Part shown: positions 40,333 through 49,991 of the stretch, in pieces
Layout of the letters: each line of letters begins with the position of its first letter
Numbering within the stretch: position 1 is the stretch's first letter
NCBI RefSeq assembly: GCF_000981585.1
Contig: NZ_LN831776.1
Span: forward strand, 759,001 to 823,000
Reading direction: 5' to 3'
DNA: 64,000 bases
From: Paenibacillus riograndensis SBR5
Lineage (GTDB): Bacteria > Bacillota > Bacilli > Paenibacillales > Paenibacillaceae
The notes under the pieces: generated by a model
Told to the model about the DNA's origin: nothing
The model's input: only the letters and a program-made list of their open reading frames with translations
Database searches by the model: none
Program-made: the position numbers and the translations under genes

Positions 40333-41550
40333 ATGAACAATAACATCCAGACAGCTTATGCTCCTCCGCCTTCGAAATGGGAAGGGCTTAAGGCTGAAAT
40401 TAAGGCTGCCGCACCGGGAATCGGTATTGATGATATCGGATTTGCGACTGCGGAGCCGTTTTTATATTTAAAAAATATACTTCAGGAGCATCGTGACAAC
40501 GGTTATGATTCCGGCTTCGAGGAGCCGGATCTCGATAAGCGGACCATCCCCGCCCTGCAGTCCGGCGGGCAGCCGCAGTCTATTATCGCTATCGCTGTTG
40601 CCTATCCCTCCAAAATGGAGAATCCGCCGAAGTCGGAGCCTGGCGCACGCCGCGGCATCCTGGCCCGGGCCTCATGGGGCCGGGATTATCATCATGTGCT
40701 GCGTGAGGCATTGGCGAAGCTCGAAGCCTTCATCCGCGAGCGGGTGCCGGGAGCGGAGCTGGAGAGCATGGTGGATACGGGAGTGCTGGTCGACAGGGCG
40801 GTTGCCGAGCGGGCAGGCATCGGGTTCAGCGGCAAAAACTGCAGCATTATCTCTCCCGAATGGGGCTCGTGGATTTATCTCGGGGAGATGGTAACGAATA
40901 TTCCTTTTCCGCCGGATACACCTGTGGAGGAGGGCTGCGGGAGCTGTACGAAGTGTATTGACGCCTGCCCGACAGGTGCACTCGTAGGTCCCGGACAGCT
41001 GAATGCCCAGGCCTGTATTTCTTATCTGACCCAGACCAAGGGTTTTCTGAGTGAGGAATACATGACCAAGATCGGCAACCGGCTGTACGGCTGTGATACC
41101 TGCCAGATCGTCTGCCCGAAGAACCGGGGGAAGAACTGGAATCACCGCCCGGAGCTGCTGCCTGATCCGGAGGTCGTCAAGCCGCTGCTGCTGCCGATTC
41201 TGGAGCTCAGCAACCGTGAGTTCAAGGAGCAGTTCGGCAGCAGTTCAGCGGCCTGGCGGGGCAAGAAGCCGATACAGCGCAACGCGGTGATCGCACTCGG
41301 CAATTTCAAGGAAGCCGGGGCTGTGCCGAAGCTGACGGAGATTGTGCTGAAGGAAACCCGTCCGGAGCTGCGCGGAAGTGCGGCCTGGGCTCTCGGACGC
41401 ATTGGAGGCGCTGAAGCGCTGGCGGCGGTGAAGCTGGCGCTGCATAAGGAAGAGGACGCTACCGTCCGGGAAATGCTGGAACGGGCACAGGGCAAGCTGC
41501 TGGAACGGGGGGAGGCAGAGGGGCAGGATGGAGCCAGTGGACAAGGCTAA
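40333..41550 (+). CDS. queG: Epoxyqueuosine reductase
   Basis: A 405-residue protein; the ATG at 40333 is chosen since AAGGAGAAGG precedes it. N-terminal cobalamin-binding-type region with GIDDIGFATAEPF and VDTGVLVDRAVAERAGIGFSGKN, then two [4Fe-4S] motifs, GCGSCTKCIDACPTGAL and CDTCQIVCPKNRG. The C-terminus has HEAT-like repeats (AVIALGNFKEAGAVPKL, AWALGRIGG). Reaction: last step of queuosine synthesis, reducing epoxyqueuosine in tRNA. Directly follows the signal peptidase gene. Confidence 0.95.
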   Translation: MNNNIQTAYAPPPSKWEGLKAEIKAAAPGIGIDDIGFATAEPFLYLKNILQEHRDNGYDSGFEEPDLDKRTIPALQSGGQPQSIIAIAVAYPSKMENPPKSEPGARRGILARASWGRDYHHVLREALAKLEAFIRERVPGAELESMVDTGVLVDRAVAERAGIGFSGKNCSIISPEWGSWIYLGEMVTNIPFPPDTPVEEGCGSCTKCIDACPTGALVGPGQLNAQACISYLTQTKGFLSEEYMTKIGNRLYGCDTCQIVCPKNRGKNWNHRPELLPDPEVVKPLLLPILELSNREFKEQFGSSSAAWRGKKPIQRNAVIALGNFKEAGAVPKLTEIVLKETRPELRGSAAWALGRIGGAEALAAVKLALHKEEDATVREMLERAQGKLLERGEAEGQDGASGQG

Positions 41551-41567
41551 CCTGCTTCATTTGCCAA

Positions 41568-41596
41568 TTGCTGTCCAGTTCTTGAAATGCTATGAT
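41568..41596 (+). promoter_or_regulatory. SigA-type promoter of yneF
   Basis: TTGCTG (41568-41573), 17-bp spacer, TATGAT (41591-41596), about 57 bp ahead of the start codon. Confidence 0.55.
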
Positions 41597-41653
41597 AGAT
41601 TCGCGTGCCTACAGCGGCATTGCGGACAACTCAAGTACAGAGGTGGACTTTAG

Positions 41654-41905
41654 ATGAACATTGCTTTGCCAATTATTACGCTTGTCGTAGGTCTGGTCGG
41701 CGGATTCTTCATTGGTGTGTATTATCTGCGCAGACAAATGACAGCGATGCAGAATGATCCGGAAATGCTGCAGAAGGTTGCCAAACAGATGGGTTATAAC
41801 TTGAACGGCAAGCAGATGCAGCGTGCCCAGCAGATGATGAAGAACGGCAATCAGCCGGGACGCGCGCCAGCGGCAGGAAAAAGACAAGGCCGCAAAGGCA
41901 AGTAA
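41654..41905 (+). CDS. yneF: UPF0154 protein YneF
   Basis: An 83-residue protein: one N-terminal membrane helix (IALPIITLVVGLVGGFFIGVYY), then QMTAMQNDPEMLQKVAKQMGYNLNGKQMQRAQQMMK, the exact UPF0154 pattern, and a basic tail (GKRQGRKGK). Ribosome binding site AGAGGTGG. Function is unknown in the family. The basic C-terminal tail is longer than usual. It may be co-transcribed with folE, which starts 50 bp downstream. Confidence 0.9.
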   Translation: MNIALPIITLVVGLVGGFFIGVYYLRRQMTAMQNDPEMLQKVAKQMGYNLNGKQMQRAQQMMKNGNQPGRAPAAGKRQGRKGK

Positions 41906-41955
41906 CCGGTCCCGGATAAACGGAAATAGAGACGGGTACGGAAGGGGGAGGCTTC

Positions 41956-42549
41956 ATGGGGGGCGTCAAGGATTATATGAACGGCAAGGTTGCTGCAAAC
42001 CGGGAACAAATCGAGTACCATGTTGAGAAAATACTGCAATTAATCGGGGAGGATCCCGGCCGTGAAGGGCTGCTGGAAACACCGGCCAGAGTTACACGGA
42101 TGTACGAGGAGATCTTCGGCGGGTATTCGATTGATCCCCGTGAGGCGCTTGGTGTGACCTTTGATGAGTCTCACGAAGAGTTGGTGATCGTAAAGGATAT
42201 TGTCTATTATAGCCAGTGCGAGCATCACATGGCCCCTTTCTTTGGCAAGGTGCATATCGGGTATATTCCCAGCGGACGGATTGCCGGGCTTAGCAAGCTG
42301 GCCCGCCTGGTGGAAGCTGTCAGCCGGCGCCTGCAGGTGCAGGAACGCATTACGGCGCAGATTGCCGATATTATGACAGAGGTCCTGAATCCTCATGGTG
42401 TGATGGTTGTTGTGGAAGGAGAACACCTGTGCATGTGTGCCCGCGGGGTGAAGAAACCCGGCAGCAAGACGGTAACCATGGCAGCACGCGGGACCTTCCG
42501 TGAGGATGCTGCTGCACGGGCGGAGTTTCTGGCCCTGATCAAAGAATAG
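41956..42549 (+). CDS. folE: GTP cyclohydrolase I
   Basis: A 197-residue enzyme with GGGGGAGG before the ATG. Seen: [27 protein letters not shown], zinc ligands in [38 protein letters not shown], and [18 protein letters not shown]. Reaction: GTP to dihydroneopterin triphosphate, first step of folate and of queuosine precursor synthesis; the latter matches nearby queG. The N-terminus (about 15 residues) is slightly extended. Two hairpins follow. Confidence 0.96.
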   Translation: MGGVKDYMNGKVAANREQIEYHVEKILQLIGEDPGREGLLETPARVTRMYEEIFGGYSIDPREALGVTFDESHEELVIVKDIVYYSQCEHHMAPFFGKVHIGYIPSGRIAGLSKLARLVEAVSRRLQVQERITAQIADIMTEVLNPHGVMVVVEGEHLCMCARGVKKPGSKTVTMAARGTFREDAAARAEFLALIKE

Positions 42550-42551
42550 AA

Positions 42552-42625
42552 GACGGGGGTTTGCCCCGTTTCAGTATACGGCAAAGAGCCCTTCCGGCAC
42601 TGTGAAGTGACGGGAGGGCTCTTTT
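42552..42625. terminator. Two hairpins after folE, second bidirectional
   Basis: First: ACGGGG/CCCCGT (42553-42569) with trailing TT. Second: AAAGAGCCCT/AGGGCTCTTTT (42583-42625), suited to both folE and the convergent SOD-fusion gene. Confidence 0.82.
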
Positions 42626-42658
42626 ACCTATGCCTGCCGAAAGGCTGCTGCCGCGCTG

Positions 42659-43837
42659 TCAGAAGGGCTGCCAGACCAGCTTCCGGGCGGCATTGAAGCG
42701 CTCGGAGACATAAGGCCAATGTACAACCTTCCACCAGTCTTTGATGTAATCCGCACGGTTATTCTGATGCTTAAGATAATAGGCGTGCTCCCATACATCG
42801 AGGGCCAGCAGGGGAACGACATCCCATTGGGAGAGATTTTGATGCTTCTCTGCTGTCAGAATTTCCAGCCGGCGGCTGCGGGGACTCCAGACCAGAATCG
42901 CCCAGCCCCCGCCCTCCACCTTGTTGGCCGCTTCTGTGAACTGTTCCTTGAAGGCATCGTAGCTGCCGAAGCTGTGCTCTATGGCATCCAGCAGCGGACC
43001 TGTCGGACGGCCTCCGCCCTGCGGAGACATGACGTTCCAGAAGATGGTATGCAGATAATGGCCGGCCCCGTTGAAGGCAAGCTCCCGCTCCCAATGCTTT
43101 ACAAGATCAAAATCCTTGGTTTTCCGGGCTTCGGCCAGCTTATTCTCCGCTTTGTTCAGCCCGTCTACATAGCTTTGATGATGCTTGTCATGATGAATCC
43201 GCATTGTTTTTTCATCGATGTAGGGCTCCAGCGCATTATAGGCGTAGGGAAGGGGCGGCAGAGTATGGCCTCCTATCGGAACCGTTCCGGGCTCCTGCTG
43301 TCCGGAGAGCGGAGAAGCCATTGGAGCCTGCGGTTCATGTTTGGCCTTTTTGTCTCTGGCGTTGAGTTCGTCTGCTGTTTCCGGCAACGGCGCTGCAGAC
43401 TCCCGTGTCCATCCGGGAGCAATGCCGGGTACGGACAGGGTGTTCAGAAGAGCCTCGACATACTCTGACTCCCGGATGATATGCAGCAGCACAGCTCCAG
43501 CCAGCGGCTGGGCTTTTACAGCAGCGCTTTCCTCCATCAGGGCATGCTGCTGCCGGATGAACTCGCGGGACTGGGAGCAGGCCACCTGGAGAAGCTGTTC
43601 TGTTCCGGCGGCCAGCTCTGCAGGGCTGGAGGCCCGGGAAGCCTCCATCAGCTGGCGTGTTGCCGCTCCGGTGGCCTCAAAAACAACAGCCCATTCGTCC
43701 AGCAGCTTCACATAAGGCTTTTCTAGCTGAGGGACAACCCCCTTGATGACTTCCGTATGCTCCTGCTCCTGTTTTTTCCAGAATGCAATTTCTTCGAGAA
43801 TACGCACGGGCAGCACTTGCCCGTATTGATCCGGCAT
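42659..43837 (-). CDS. DUF2935-like domain fused to Fe/Mn superoxide dismutase
   Basis: A 392-residue protein with GGGAGGATT before the ATG. Residues 1-160 are helical and begin RILEEIAFWKKQEQEHTEVIKG, like DUF2935 (hemerythrin-like, FWxxQ.xEH). A Pro/Glu-rich linker (about 160-195) leads to a complete SOD domain: LPPLPYAYNALEPYIDEKTMRIHHDKHHQSYV, FNGAGHYLHTIFWNVMSPQGGG, and [23 protein letters not shown], keeping all metal ligands. Bacillus SodF also has an N-terminal extension, but a shorter one. Possibly spore- or mother-cell-located; that is inference. Confidence 0.88.
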   Translation of the reverse strand: MPDQYGQVLPVRILEEIAFWKKQEQEHTEVIKGVVPQLEKPYVKLLDEWAVVFEATGAATRQLMEASRASSPAELAAGTEQLLQVACSQSREFIRQQHALMEESAAVKAQPLAGAVLLHIIRESEYVEALLNTLSVPGIAPGWTRESAAPLPETADELNARDKKAKHEPQAPMASPLSGQQEPGTVPIGGHTLPPLPYAYNALEPYIDEKTMRIHHDKHHQSYVDGLNKAENKLAEARKTKDFDLVKHWERELAFNGAGHYLHTIFWNVMSPQGGGRPTGPLLDAIEHSFGSYDAFKEQFTEAANKVEGGGWAILVWSPRSRRLEILTAEKHQNLSQWDVVPLLALDVWEHAYYLKHQNNRADYIKDWWKVVHWPYVSERFNAARKLVWQPF

Positions 43838-43918
43838 AACTGCAATCCTCCCGTCATAAATCTTTATCAGTTCATTCTATGTGCGGGAACAGCAGCTTAT
43901 GATTTCCGGATCAAATTT

Positions 43919-46165
43919 TTAGCGCTTCGTAACAGGATGATTCTCCAAACCCATTGGCTCTGCAAACTTAACATGCTGAAACACTTGCTTTACATTCAAT
44001 TGCTGTTCTTCACGCAGCGGCAGCCGGGACACTATAATCTCTTTGCCGGTTGTGCCGGTTTTATCGCTAAGGACAGCCGTTAATTTAAGTTCTGTCCGGG
44101 TGATTTTCAGCTCACAATCCTTTTCCGCCTCAATTTGAAGGATCTTAAAAGGAGATATATCAATAACTGCCGTGAGTCCGATTCCCTTAAACCCGTAAAG
44201 ATACGTTTGTTCTGTTGCCGCTGTAGCTGTATAGGTGAAATCAATGGTGCCACTTCCAATCTTAACCCGGGCCTGCAAATCCCTGATCTCTTCGGGAATC
44301 CGGGGCGCAAGCGTAAGCGCCTGATGAATCATATCCGGCCGGAACCCCAGAAAATACTGATACCACACACGCAGCTGCTCGGCATTGGACCAGGCTTGCA
44401 GGTATGCTCCCGTAAGTTTGGCCCAGCTCTGGCCTTCCTGCGGATAAGCATCCATATTCTCGCTCAGTCCCCCGACGACTCCCAGGTTCAGCGCTTGCCA
44501 GTTCATATTCTTGAACAGTTTATAAGCAGTTTCTTCCTGCCCGGCTTCGATCATGCGCTGCATAGCTATCCCGTTTAACCAGAGCCAAACCGTACCATTG
44601 TGGTAAGCTTCATCCTTATGGTAAAGGCTGGTTAAGTGAAATGGATGGAAAAACGGATGTTTTTGATCCAATGAGGCAACTCCCCATGGATAAACGAGCT
44701 CTTCCCATGCTGTCTTGATCACTTCACATTTGAAGGAATCATCATCAATCATGTCCAAGGCAAACAATTGGTTTGGCCGCAGTGAGAATTCCGGCTCATC
44801 TTCCGGGTTCAGCCGGTCGGCCAGATAGGGATGTGTCTGATCCCTGAAATCCGCTGCAAAGTTTCTTTTGAGCTTGGAGGCGATATTGCCCCATTTCTTC
44901 GCACTGCCGCTGTCGCCCATGTACTCGGCAAAGTATACACCAGCCTGGAGCTGATTGTACCAGAGCGCTTGAATGTCATTAGCCCGGGTGTCTCTGGGAG
45001 AATAAGACTTCAGGTTGGCATCCCGGGCGTCCATCCAGGTTTCATTATCATCATGCATAAGATAGCCTTTATCGTCCACCCAATGCTTAATAGAGCCTTC
45101 TATACTGTTTTGTACCGCCGGGTAAAGCTCTGTGATGACCGCCGTGTCACCCGAATATTTAACATAATCCTGTAATTGGATGATAAACCGCGGTGTCCCG
45201 TCGGTTGTATGGTAGTCTACATTTTTTAAGGCAAGAATATTGGGCACCCTGCCGAAGTATTTGGAAGCTGCATCGGTGTTCTGGAATTTTGCAAAGGACA
45301 GCAATATATTTTTAGCAGTTTCAAATTGCCCGGTTACCAATACGGCTCCCGGAAGCGCAATAAATTGGTCTCTTCCCCAATATTCATTAAACCAGGGGAG
45401 GCCGGCATAGATTCCATCGCCTTGCTGTCTGGTCACCAATTGGTCCATCGTGATGTTTAACCAATTCAAAGACAAGGCGAGCGAATCACTACTGCTGGCG
45501 ATGTAGACATTCTTCTGCAAAAAATCCTCCATACGTTTCATTCGTTCGTGCTTCATAGAGACGGCGTCCCGTCTCGTATCATGAATCATATCTGCCGCTT
45601 CCGCAACCGTTTTGCCCACGGCAATATAAAAGCCTCCGGCGTTGGCAGCGGAATAAACGGTATGATTCTTAACTTCCACCGGCTGGTTGCCTGCTGCACC
45701 TACAGCAATAACCCATCCGCCTTCTATTGAATTGAAAAAAGCGATGCCGTCACGTGAATTCAGCAGGTTGAGCTGTTCTCCCAATATTTCAATCCCAATG
45801 GTTTCTTGAGCACCGGTGAGACTGATTTCCAGCACATTTTTGTAGTCAAACATCCACAGCTCTTCTGTCAGGCTTCCATGCATACGCACCATTTTATAGG
45901 GGTACACACAGACTTCAGCTTCTTGATTATCCAGTTTCTGTTGATCTGCAATTAAGGTGTACCCGCTGAAAATTCTGCTTTTCGATATGTTCAACCCCGC
46001 AAAATAAGCATGCTCCACATGATCATTGAGATGTGATTGAGTGTAATAATAAGCGGCTTCCTTATTGGTAAAGGATATCCCGCGATTCTCATCACGGGAA
46101 ACGAATATCTTCATGTCATCCAGAATACCGGATGTCTGCCCGGCAGTATTTGTTGATAATTTCAC
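43919..46165 (-). CDS. Amylo-alpha-1,6-glucosidase-like glycoside hydrolase
   Basis: A 748-residue enzyme; GTG start with GGGAGGTAA ahead. The N-terminal half is beta-rich. The C-terminal half is an (alpha/alpha)6-type catalytic region: GIYAGLPWFNEYWGRDQFIALPGAVLVTGQF (about 262-292), WMDARD, and AYHNGTVWLWLNGIAM, as in bacterial glycogen-debranching C-terminal domains and GH15/GH63/GH133 relatives. No signal peptide, so it acts on imported oligosaccharides. It is the last gene of the minus-strand importer operon, 33 bp after a permease. The exact bond is not proven; acid/base candidates are in WGRDQF and the WMDARD region. Confidence 0.82.
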   Translation of the reverse strand: MKLSTNTAGQTSGILDDMKIFVSRDENRGISFTNKEAAYYYTQSHLNDHVEHAYFAGLNISKSRIFSGYTLIADQQKLDNQEAEVCVYPYKMVRMHGSLTEELWMFDYKNVLEISLTGAQETIGIEILGEQLNLLNSRDGIAFFNSIEGGWVIAVGAAGNQPVEVKNHTVYSAANAGGFYIAVGKTVAEAADMIHDTRRDAVSMKHERMKRMEDFLQKNVYIASSSDSLALSLNWLNITMDQLVTRQQGDGIYAGLPWFNEYWGRDQFIALPGAVLVTGQFETAKNILLSFAKFQNTDAASKYFGRVPNILALKNVDYHTTDGTPRFIIQLQDYVKYSGDTAVITELYPAVQNSIEGSIKHWVDDKGYLMHDDNETWMDARDANLKSYSPRDTRANDIQALWYNQLQAGVYFAEYMGDSGSAKKWGNIASKLKRNFAADFRDQTHPYLADRLNPEDEPEFSLRPNQLFALDMIDDDSFKCEVIKTAWEELVYPWGVASLDQKHPFFHPFHLTSLYHKDEAYHNGTVWLWLNGIAMQRMIEAGQEETAYKLFKNMNWQALNLGVVGGLSENMDAYPQEGQSWAKLTGAYLQAWSNAEQLRVWYQYFLGFRPDMIHQALTLAPRIPEEIRDLQARVKIGSGTIDFTYTATAATEQTYLYGFKGIGLTAVIDISPFKILQIEAEKDCELKITRTELKLTAVLSDKTGTTGKEIIVSRLPLREEQQLNVKQVFQHVKFAEPMGLENHPVTKR

Positions 46166-46198
46166 TAATGCTTACCTCCCAAAGTATAATTATCTACA

Positions 46199-47086
46199 TT
46201 ACTCCTTAACGGAACCCACCACAATTCCTGTAACAAAGTATTTTTGCATAAAAGGATAGATCAGGAGTAATGGCAATGTGGAGATAACGATTTTGGCAGC
46301 GTTCAGCGTCCGGTTCGAAATCTTGGAGTATTCTATGAGCTTTTGAGGATCAGTTATATTCTGCACATCCACGCTAAGCTGCTGGATATAAGTCTGCAAA
46401 GGGTAATTCGATGTTTTGTTGATATACACCAAAGCGCTGAAGTAGTCATTCCAATGTCCGACAATCGTAAACAGCGTTACAGTGGCAAGTGTAGGCAGCA
46501 CCACAGGCACATATATCGTTGAGAGAATTCTCCACTGCGAAGCCCCGTCAATGGTTGCGGCCTCCTCCAGAGATTTCGGTACGGCGCGGAACGCATTCAT
46601 CAGCAAAATGACATTGGCAATCGGCACAGCCCCCGGCAGAATCAAAGCCCAAATGGAGTCCAGAAGATGAAGCCCTTTGACGACCATAAAGGTTGGAATG
46701 AGACCGCCGGAGAACAGCATGGCGAAAATCACAATATTCATATACACCTTCTGTGCCCGAAATTGCTTTGAGCTTTTGGATAACGGATAAGCCGCAAGAA
46801 TCATCAGCATCATATTGACGATCAGACCAAGGACAACCCGTTCTACCGAGATCATAAAGGAGCGCCAGAACTGGGAGTCCGACACCAGCTTCTCATAGGA
46901 GCTTAACGTAAAATTAACCGGGAAGATACTTACCATGTTTGCTGACGCCGCCGCATTGTCACTGAACGAGATGGCAACCAGATTAATTAAAGGTATGAGG
47001 CAGGATAAAGTGAAGGCTAATACCAATATCCAGATTATAGTGTCCGCAATTCGGCTTTTGACGGAATGAGTGTAAATGAATAACAC
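46199..47086 (-). CDS. Carbohydrate ABC transporter permease, LplC/YtcP-like
   Basis: About 295 residues with six membrane helices and the permease EAA motif EEAATIDGASQWRILSTIYVPVVLP (conserved G in IDGAS). The end YPFMQKYFVTGIVVGSVKE is the hallmark of the LplC/YtcP group. The start is uncertain: GTG at 47086 overlaps AAGGAGG, while an ATT codon at 47077 is at ideal distance. Partner of the downstream-numbered LplB-like permease (8 bp gap). Role: import of an oligosaccharide across the membrane. Confidence 0.92.
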   Translation of the reverse strand: MLFIYTHSVKSRIADTIIWILVLAFTLSCLIPLINLVAISFSDNAAASANMVSIFPVNFTLSSYEKLVSDSQFWRSFMISVERVVLGLIVNMMLMILAAYPLSKSSKQFRAQKVYMNIVIFAMLFSGGLIPTFMVVKGLHLLDSIWALILPGAVPIANVILLMNAFRAVPKSLEEAATIDGASQWRILSTIYVPVVLPTLATVTLFTIVGHWNDYFSALVYINKTSNYPLQTYIQQLSVDVQNITDPQKLIEYSKISNRTLNAAKIVISTLPLLLIYPFMQKYFVTGIVVGSVKE

Positions 47087-47094
47087 CTCCTTGT

Positions 47095-47985
47095 TCAGAA
47101 GATTCTGTAATCAGTAAGTTTTTGTGCCAGTTTATTGGCGGAAAGGATGAGGACAATTCCGACAACCGACCGCAGGAGCCCTATCGCTGTTCCCAGGCTG
47201 TATTGCCGCTCTACCAGGCCCACCCGGTATACATAGGTGTCAATAATATCGGACGTTGCGTAAACTAAAGGGTTATACAGATTGAAAATCTGGTCAAATC
47301 CGGCATTGAGCACGTTGGGCAGATTTAAAGTTGTAACGAGCAGGATGGTAGGCATCAAGCCGGGCAGCGTGATATGCCACAGCTGTTTGAAGCGGTTGGC
47401 GCCGTCAATGGAAGACGCTTCATAAAGCCCCGGATCAATTGCCGTCAGAGAGGCCAAATAGATGATAGAGCCATATCCGAAGCCTTTCCAGACATCTGTT
47501 AATACCAGCATAGGTCTGAACCAGTGGTTACTGGCCATAAACAATACCGGATCAATGCCAAGCCATCCCAAAAATGCGTTGACCGGACCTTCATATGAGA
47601 AAATATTCATTACGACAGTAGCCAGCACGGCCCAGGACAGAAAATTCGGCAGATATACAACGGTCTGCATGAATTTTTTGGCAAATCGTACACGGATTTC
47701 GTTCAAGAGCAAGGCGAATACGATTGAAACAATAGTGCCCACAATAATTTTCCATAAGGCTATGACTATAGTATTGACTAAGATTTGCCTGCTGTCGGGA
47801 ATTTGAAACATAAACTTGAAATTATCCAGTCCCACCCACGCTGAGTCGCTGATGCCTTTAGCAGGAATGTAATTTTGAAAAGCCATCACGATACCGAACA
47901 TTGGGATAAACGAGAAAATAATCAGAAAAACGATACTTGGTGCGAGCATAAGGTGGAACGCAGCCTGGTCTTTTTTATTGTTCAT
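47095..47985 (-). CDS. Carbohydrate ABC transporter permease, LplB/YteP-like
   Basis: A 296-residue permease with six hydrophobic helices. Opening HLMLAPSIVFLIIFSFIPMFGIVMAFQNYIPAKG and EAA loop YEASSIDGANRFKQLWHITLPGLMP are typical of LplB/YteP. The C-terminus IGLLRSVVGIVLILSANKLAQKLTDYRIF also fits. First permease after the binding protein gene. No ATPase gene is present in the cluster; as for many importers of this class, a shared MsmX-type ATPase elsewhere is expected. Confidence 0.93.
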   Translation of the reverse strand: MNNKKDQAAFHLMLAPSIVFLIIFSFIPMFGIVMAFQNYIPAKGISDSAWVGLDNFKFMFQIPDSRQILVNTIVIALWKIIVGTIVSIVFALLLNEIRVRFAKKFMQTVVYLPNFLSWAVLATVVMNIFSYEGPVNAFLGWLGIDPVLFMASNHWFRPMLVLTDVWKGFGYGSIIYLASLTAIDPGLYEASSIDGANRFKQLWHITLPGLMPTILLVTTLNLPNVLNAGFDQIFNLYNPLVYATSDIIDTYVYRVGLVERQYSLGTAIGLLRSVVGIVLILSANKLAQKLTDYRIF

Positions 47986-48004
47986 TCAGAATCATCTCTT
48001 TCTA

Positions 48005-49723
48005 TCATTTGGAGGTGATTGCTTCGTTGACTTCGTTCGTAATCGTATCGCCGCCTGTTTTTTTCCAGCTGCTGACAAAGCTATCAAAAGCGTCAGGAGA
48101 TTGCTCGCCGGTAATGATCTTCAGGAACATTTCCAGCTCCATTTTCGTCAGCGTCGGCCACTTCAGTGCCATGGAAGGCGTCGTTCCAAAAAATACAGGG
48201 TTCACTTCCTTGATCTTTGAATTCTTGACCAGGTTGGCCGTCGTGATGCTCGAGGTATAACCGGCCCATCCATTCGAATCCAGTTTCTCCCCGTTTTTTA
48301 CGTTATCCAGATACTTTTTGTAGGAGCGGTAGGCGTTTCTATCGTTGCTGGTGAGCAGTTTGCTGCTGTCCCCTGTTTTCAGCGCCTCTTCCATAATTCC
48401 GACATTACGGTAAAATGCATCATAGTAATCGATATTGATAGCAATCGGAGATCCCCCAACGTTAAGGCTGGCGTAATCCTCAAATTTCTTTAAGACCGCT
48501 TCATCTTTTTCTTGATAGCGCTGATAATCAAACTGAAGGCTGGAGATTTTTATAGCGGCTTCGGGATGCTCGAACCCTTTCCGGACCACAAGGTAACTGC
48601 TTGAAGGATTGCCGGTGAACATTGTTACTGAACCATCCTCCGACTGCGGAGCTACATAAGAAACCCATTTGGCATTTGGATTCAATTTAATCGAATCCGC
48701 TACCGTCCAGCTTCCCCACCAGTTGTCCATGAACGAGCCGCTCTTTCCGCTGGTAAGCAGCGCTTTCCGGTCGTCGGCTGTGCGTACGGCAAACTGCTTG
48801 TCGATCAAGCCTTTTTTGTACATATCCGCCAGCTTTGCAAGGGCTGGCTTCATTTCGGGCTGCACGGAACCATACACTGCCTTGCCGCTTCCATCATCCA
48901 TCCATTGTTTCGGGAATGCGCCATACAGCGTAAAGATGTTGTTCAGCTCATACTGGCCGCCGGAAACACCAGCGGTATTTTCATTGTCGACCACGAGACC
49001 GACTGTGTTTCCCGCTCCATTGCCGCCAGGGTCTTTTTCAACAAACTGCGTGATGATGTTCTCTACATCCTCCATGGTTTTGGGCTCTGCGAGTCCCAAT
49101 TTATCCATCCAGTCTTTGCGCAGCCAAAGCACCCCCGGGCCGTGTGAAATTTCCGTAGTCGGCAGCGCCATCAATTTTCCGTCAAACCTTGCGGTATCCA
49201 GCACACGACCCTTATAGGAGTCGTAAATCTCCTTAATTTGGTCGCTGGCACATTGGTTATAAGCATCTGTCAAATCCGCAATAAGATCGTTTTCATAAAG
49301 CTGCTGCAGAGTAGAGAGGTCAGGGACAACCATGATGTCAGGAATCGTGCCGCCTACAATGGCCATTGAAACCTTTTGGTTATAGTCCGTGCCGTCATTT
49401 GCTTCAAATGCAACTTTGTTTTGCACGTTGAGTTTCTCTTTGAAATATCTGGTCCACACATTGTCGGTTGCATTATCCTTTTCATAAGGCGTTCCCGCAA
49501 GCGCGGAGAAGTTGGAGGCTACCTGTCCGATGGAGTAGGTAACGGTTTCAGGATATGGGGTATAAGGAGACGTTTGGGCTTCCTTCCACGCCGGATCATT
49601 TGAATCAACAGCAGGACTTTTGGCTGAATCATTATTGGAATTGGAACTTTGGCAGCCTGCGACTGAAACGGCTAAAAGCGCTGTCAATACAATAGAGCAG
49701 GACTTTGTGATCTTGGATGACAT
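48005..49723 (-). CDS. Sugar-binding lipoprotein, LplA/YtcQ-like
   Basis: A 572-residue solute-binding protein; ATG with AAGGAGG ahead. Lipoprotein signal MSSKITKSCSIVLTALLAVS then VAGCQSS (lipobox, Cys24). Long extracytoplasmic domain with ATGVVWLRKDWMDKLG-type features: LWLRKDWMDKLGLAEPKTMEDV and GYTSSITTANL, as in family-1 extracellular binding proteins of the LplA type. Role: captures a complex sugar outside the membrane and feeds the LplB/LplC-like permeases. First gene of the minus-strand operon, divergent from the regulators. Confidence 0.93.
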   Translation of the reverse strand: MSSKITKSCSIVLTALLAVSVAGCQSSNSNNDSAKSPAVDSNDPAWKEAQTSPYTPYPETVTYSIGQVASNFSALAGTPYEKDNATDNVWTRYFKEKLNVQNKVAFEANDGTDYNQKVSMAIVGGTIPDIMVVPDLSTLQQLYENDLIADLTDAYNQCASDQIKEIYDSYKGRVLDTARFDGKLMALPTTEISHGPGVLWLRKDWMDKLGLAEPKTMEDVENIITQFVEKDPGGNGAGNTVGLVVDNENTAGVSGGQYELNNIFTLYGAFPKQWMDDGSGKAVYGSVQPEMKPALAKLADMYKKGLIDKQFAVRTADDRKALLTSGKSGSFMDNWWGSWTVADSIKLNPNAKWVSYVAPQSEDGSVTMFTGNPSSSYLVVRKGFEHPEAAIKISSLQFDYQRYQEKDEAVLKKFEDYASLNVGGSPIAINIDYYDAFYRNVGIMEEALKTGDSSKLLTSNDRNAYRSYKKYLDNVKNGEKLDSNGWAGYTSSITTANLVKNSKIKEVNPVFFGTTPSMALKWPTLTKMELEMFLKIITGEQSPDAFDSFVSSWKKTGGDTITNEVNEAITSK

Positions 49724-49991
49724 ATAAGAACCTCCTTAATAAATACGTTGAGTCAGTGTGCTAAAGATAAGGGATTCAAAGCGCCGGCTTGCTATGAACC
49801 CGGAATTAATTTGGCTTCTTTATTGTAGAACCCTTTACTTTTGAGCGTAAATACAAATAAATTACGTTTTACACAAATAAATAACATACTTGAAGCAGAG
49901 CGTTCGGCTTACTGAAAAGCTCATTGAAATCATGGTACAATACACATGAATAGGAACAAATGGATTACAGCGCATGGAGAGGGCGGCCGGG
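49724..49991. promoter_or_regulatory. Divergent control region of sugar importer and YesN/YesM genes
   Basis: A 268-bp AT-rich gap. By location it should contain both promoters and the AraC-type regulator's sites. I see no clear inverted repeat or cre site. Confidence 0.4.
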
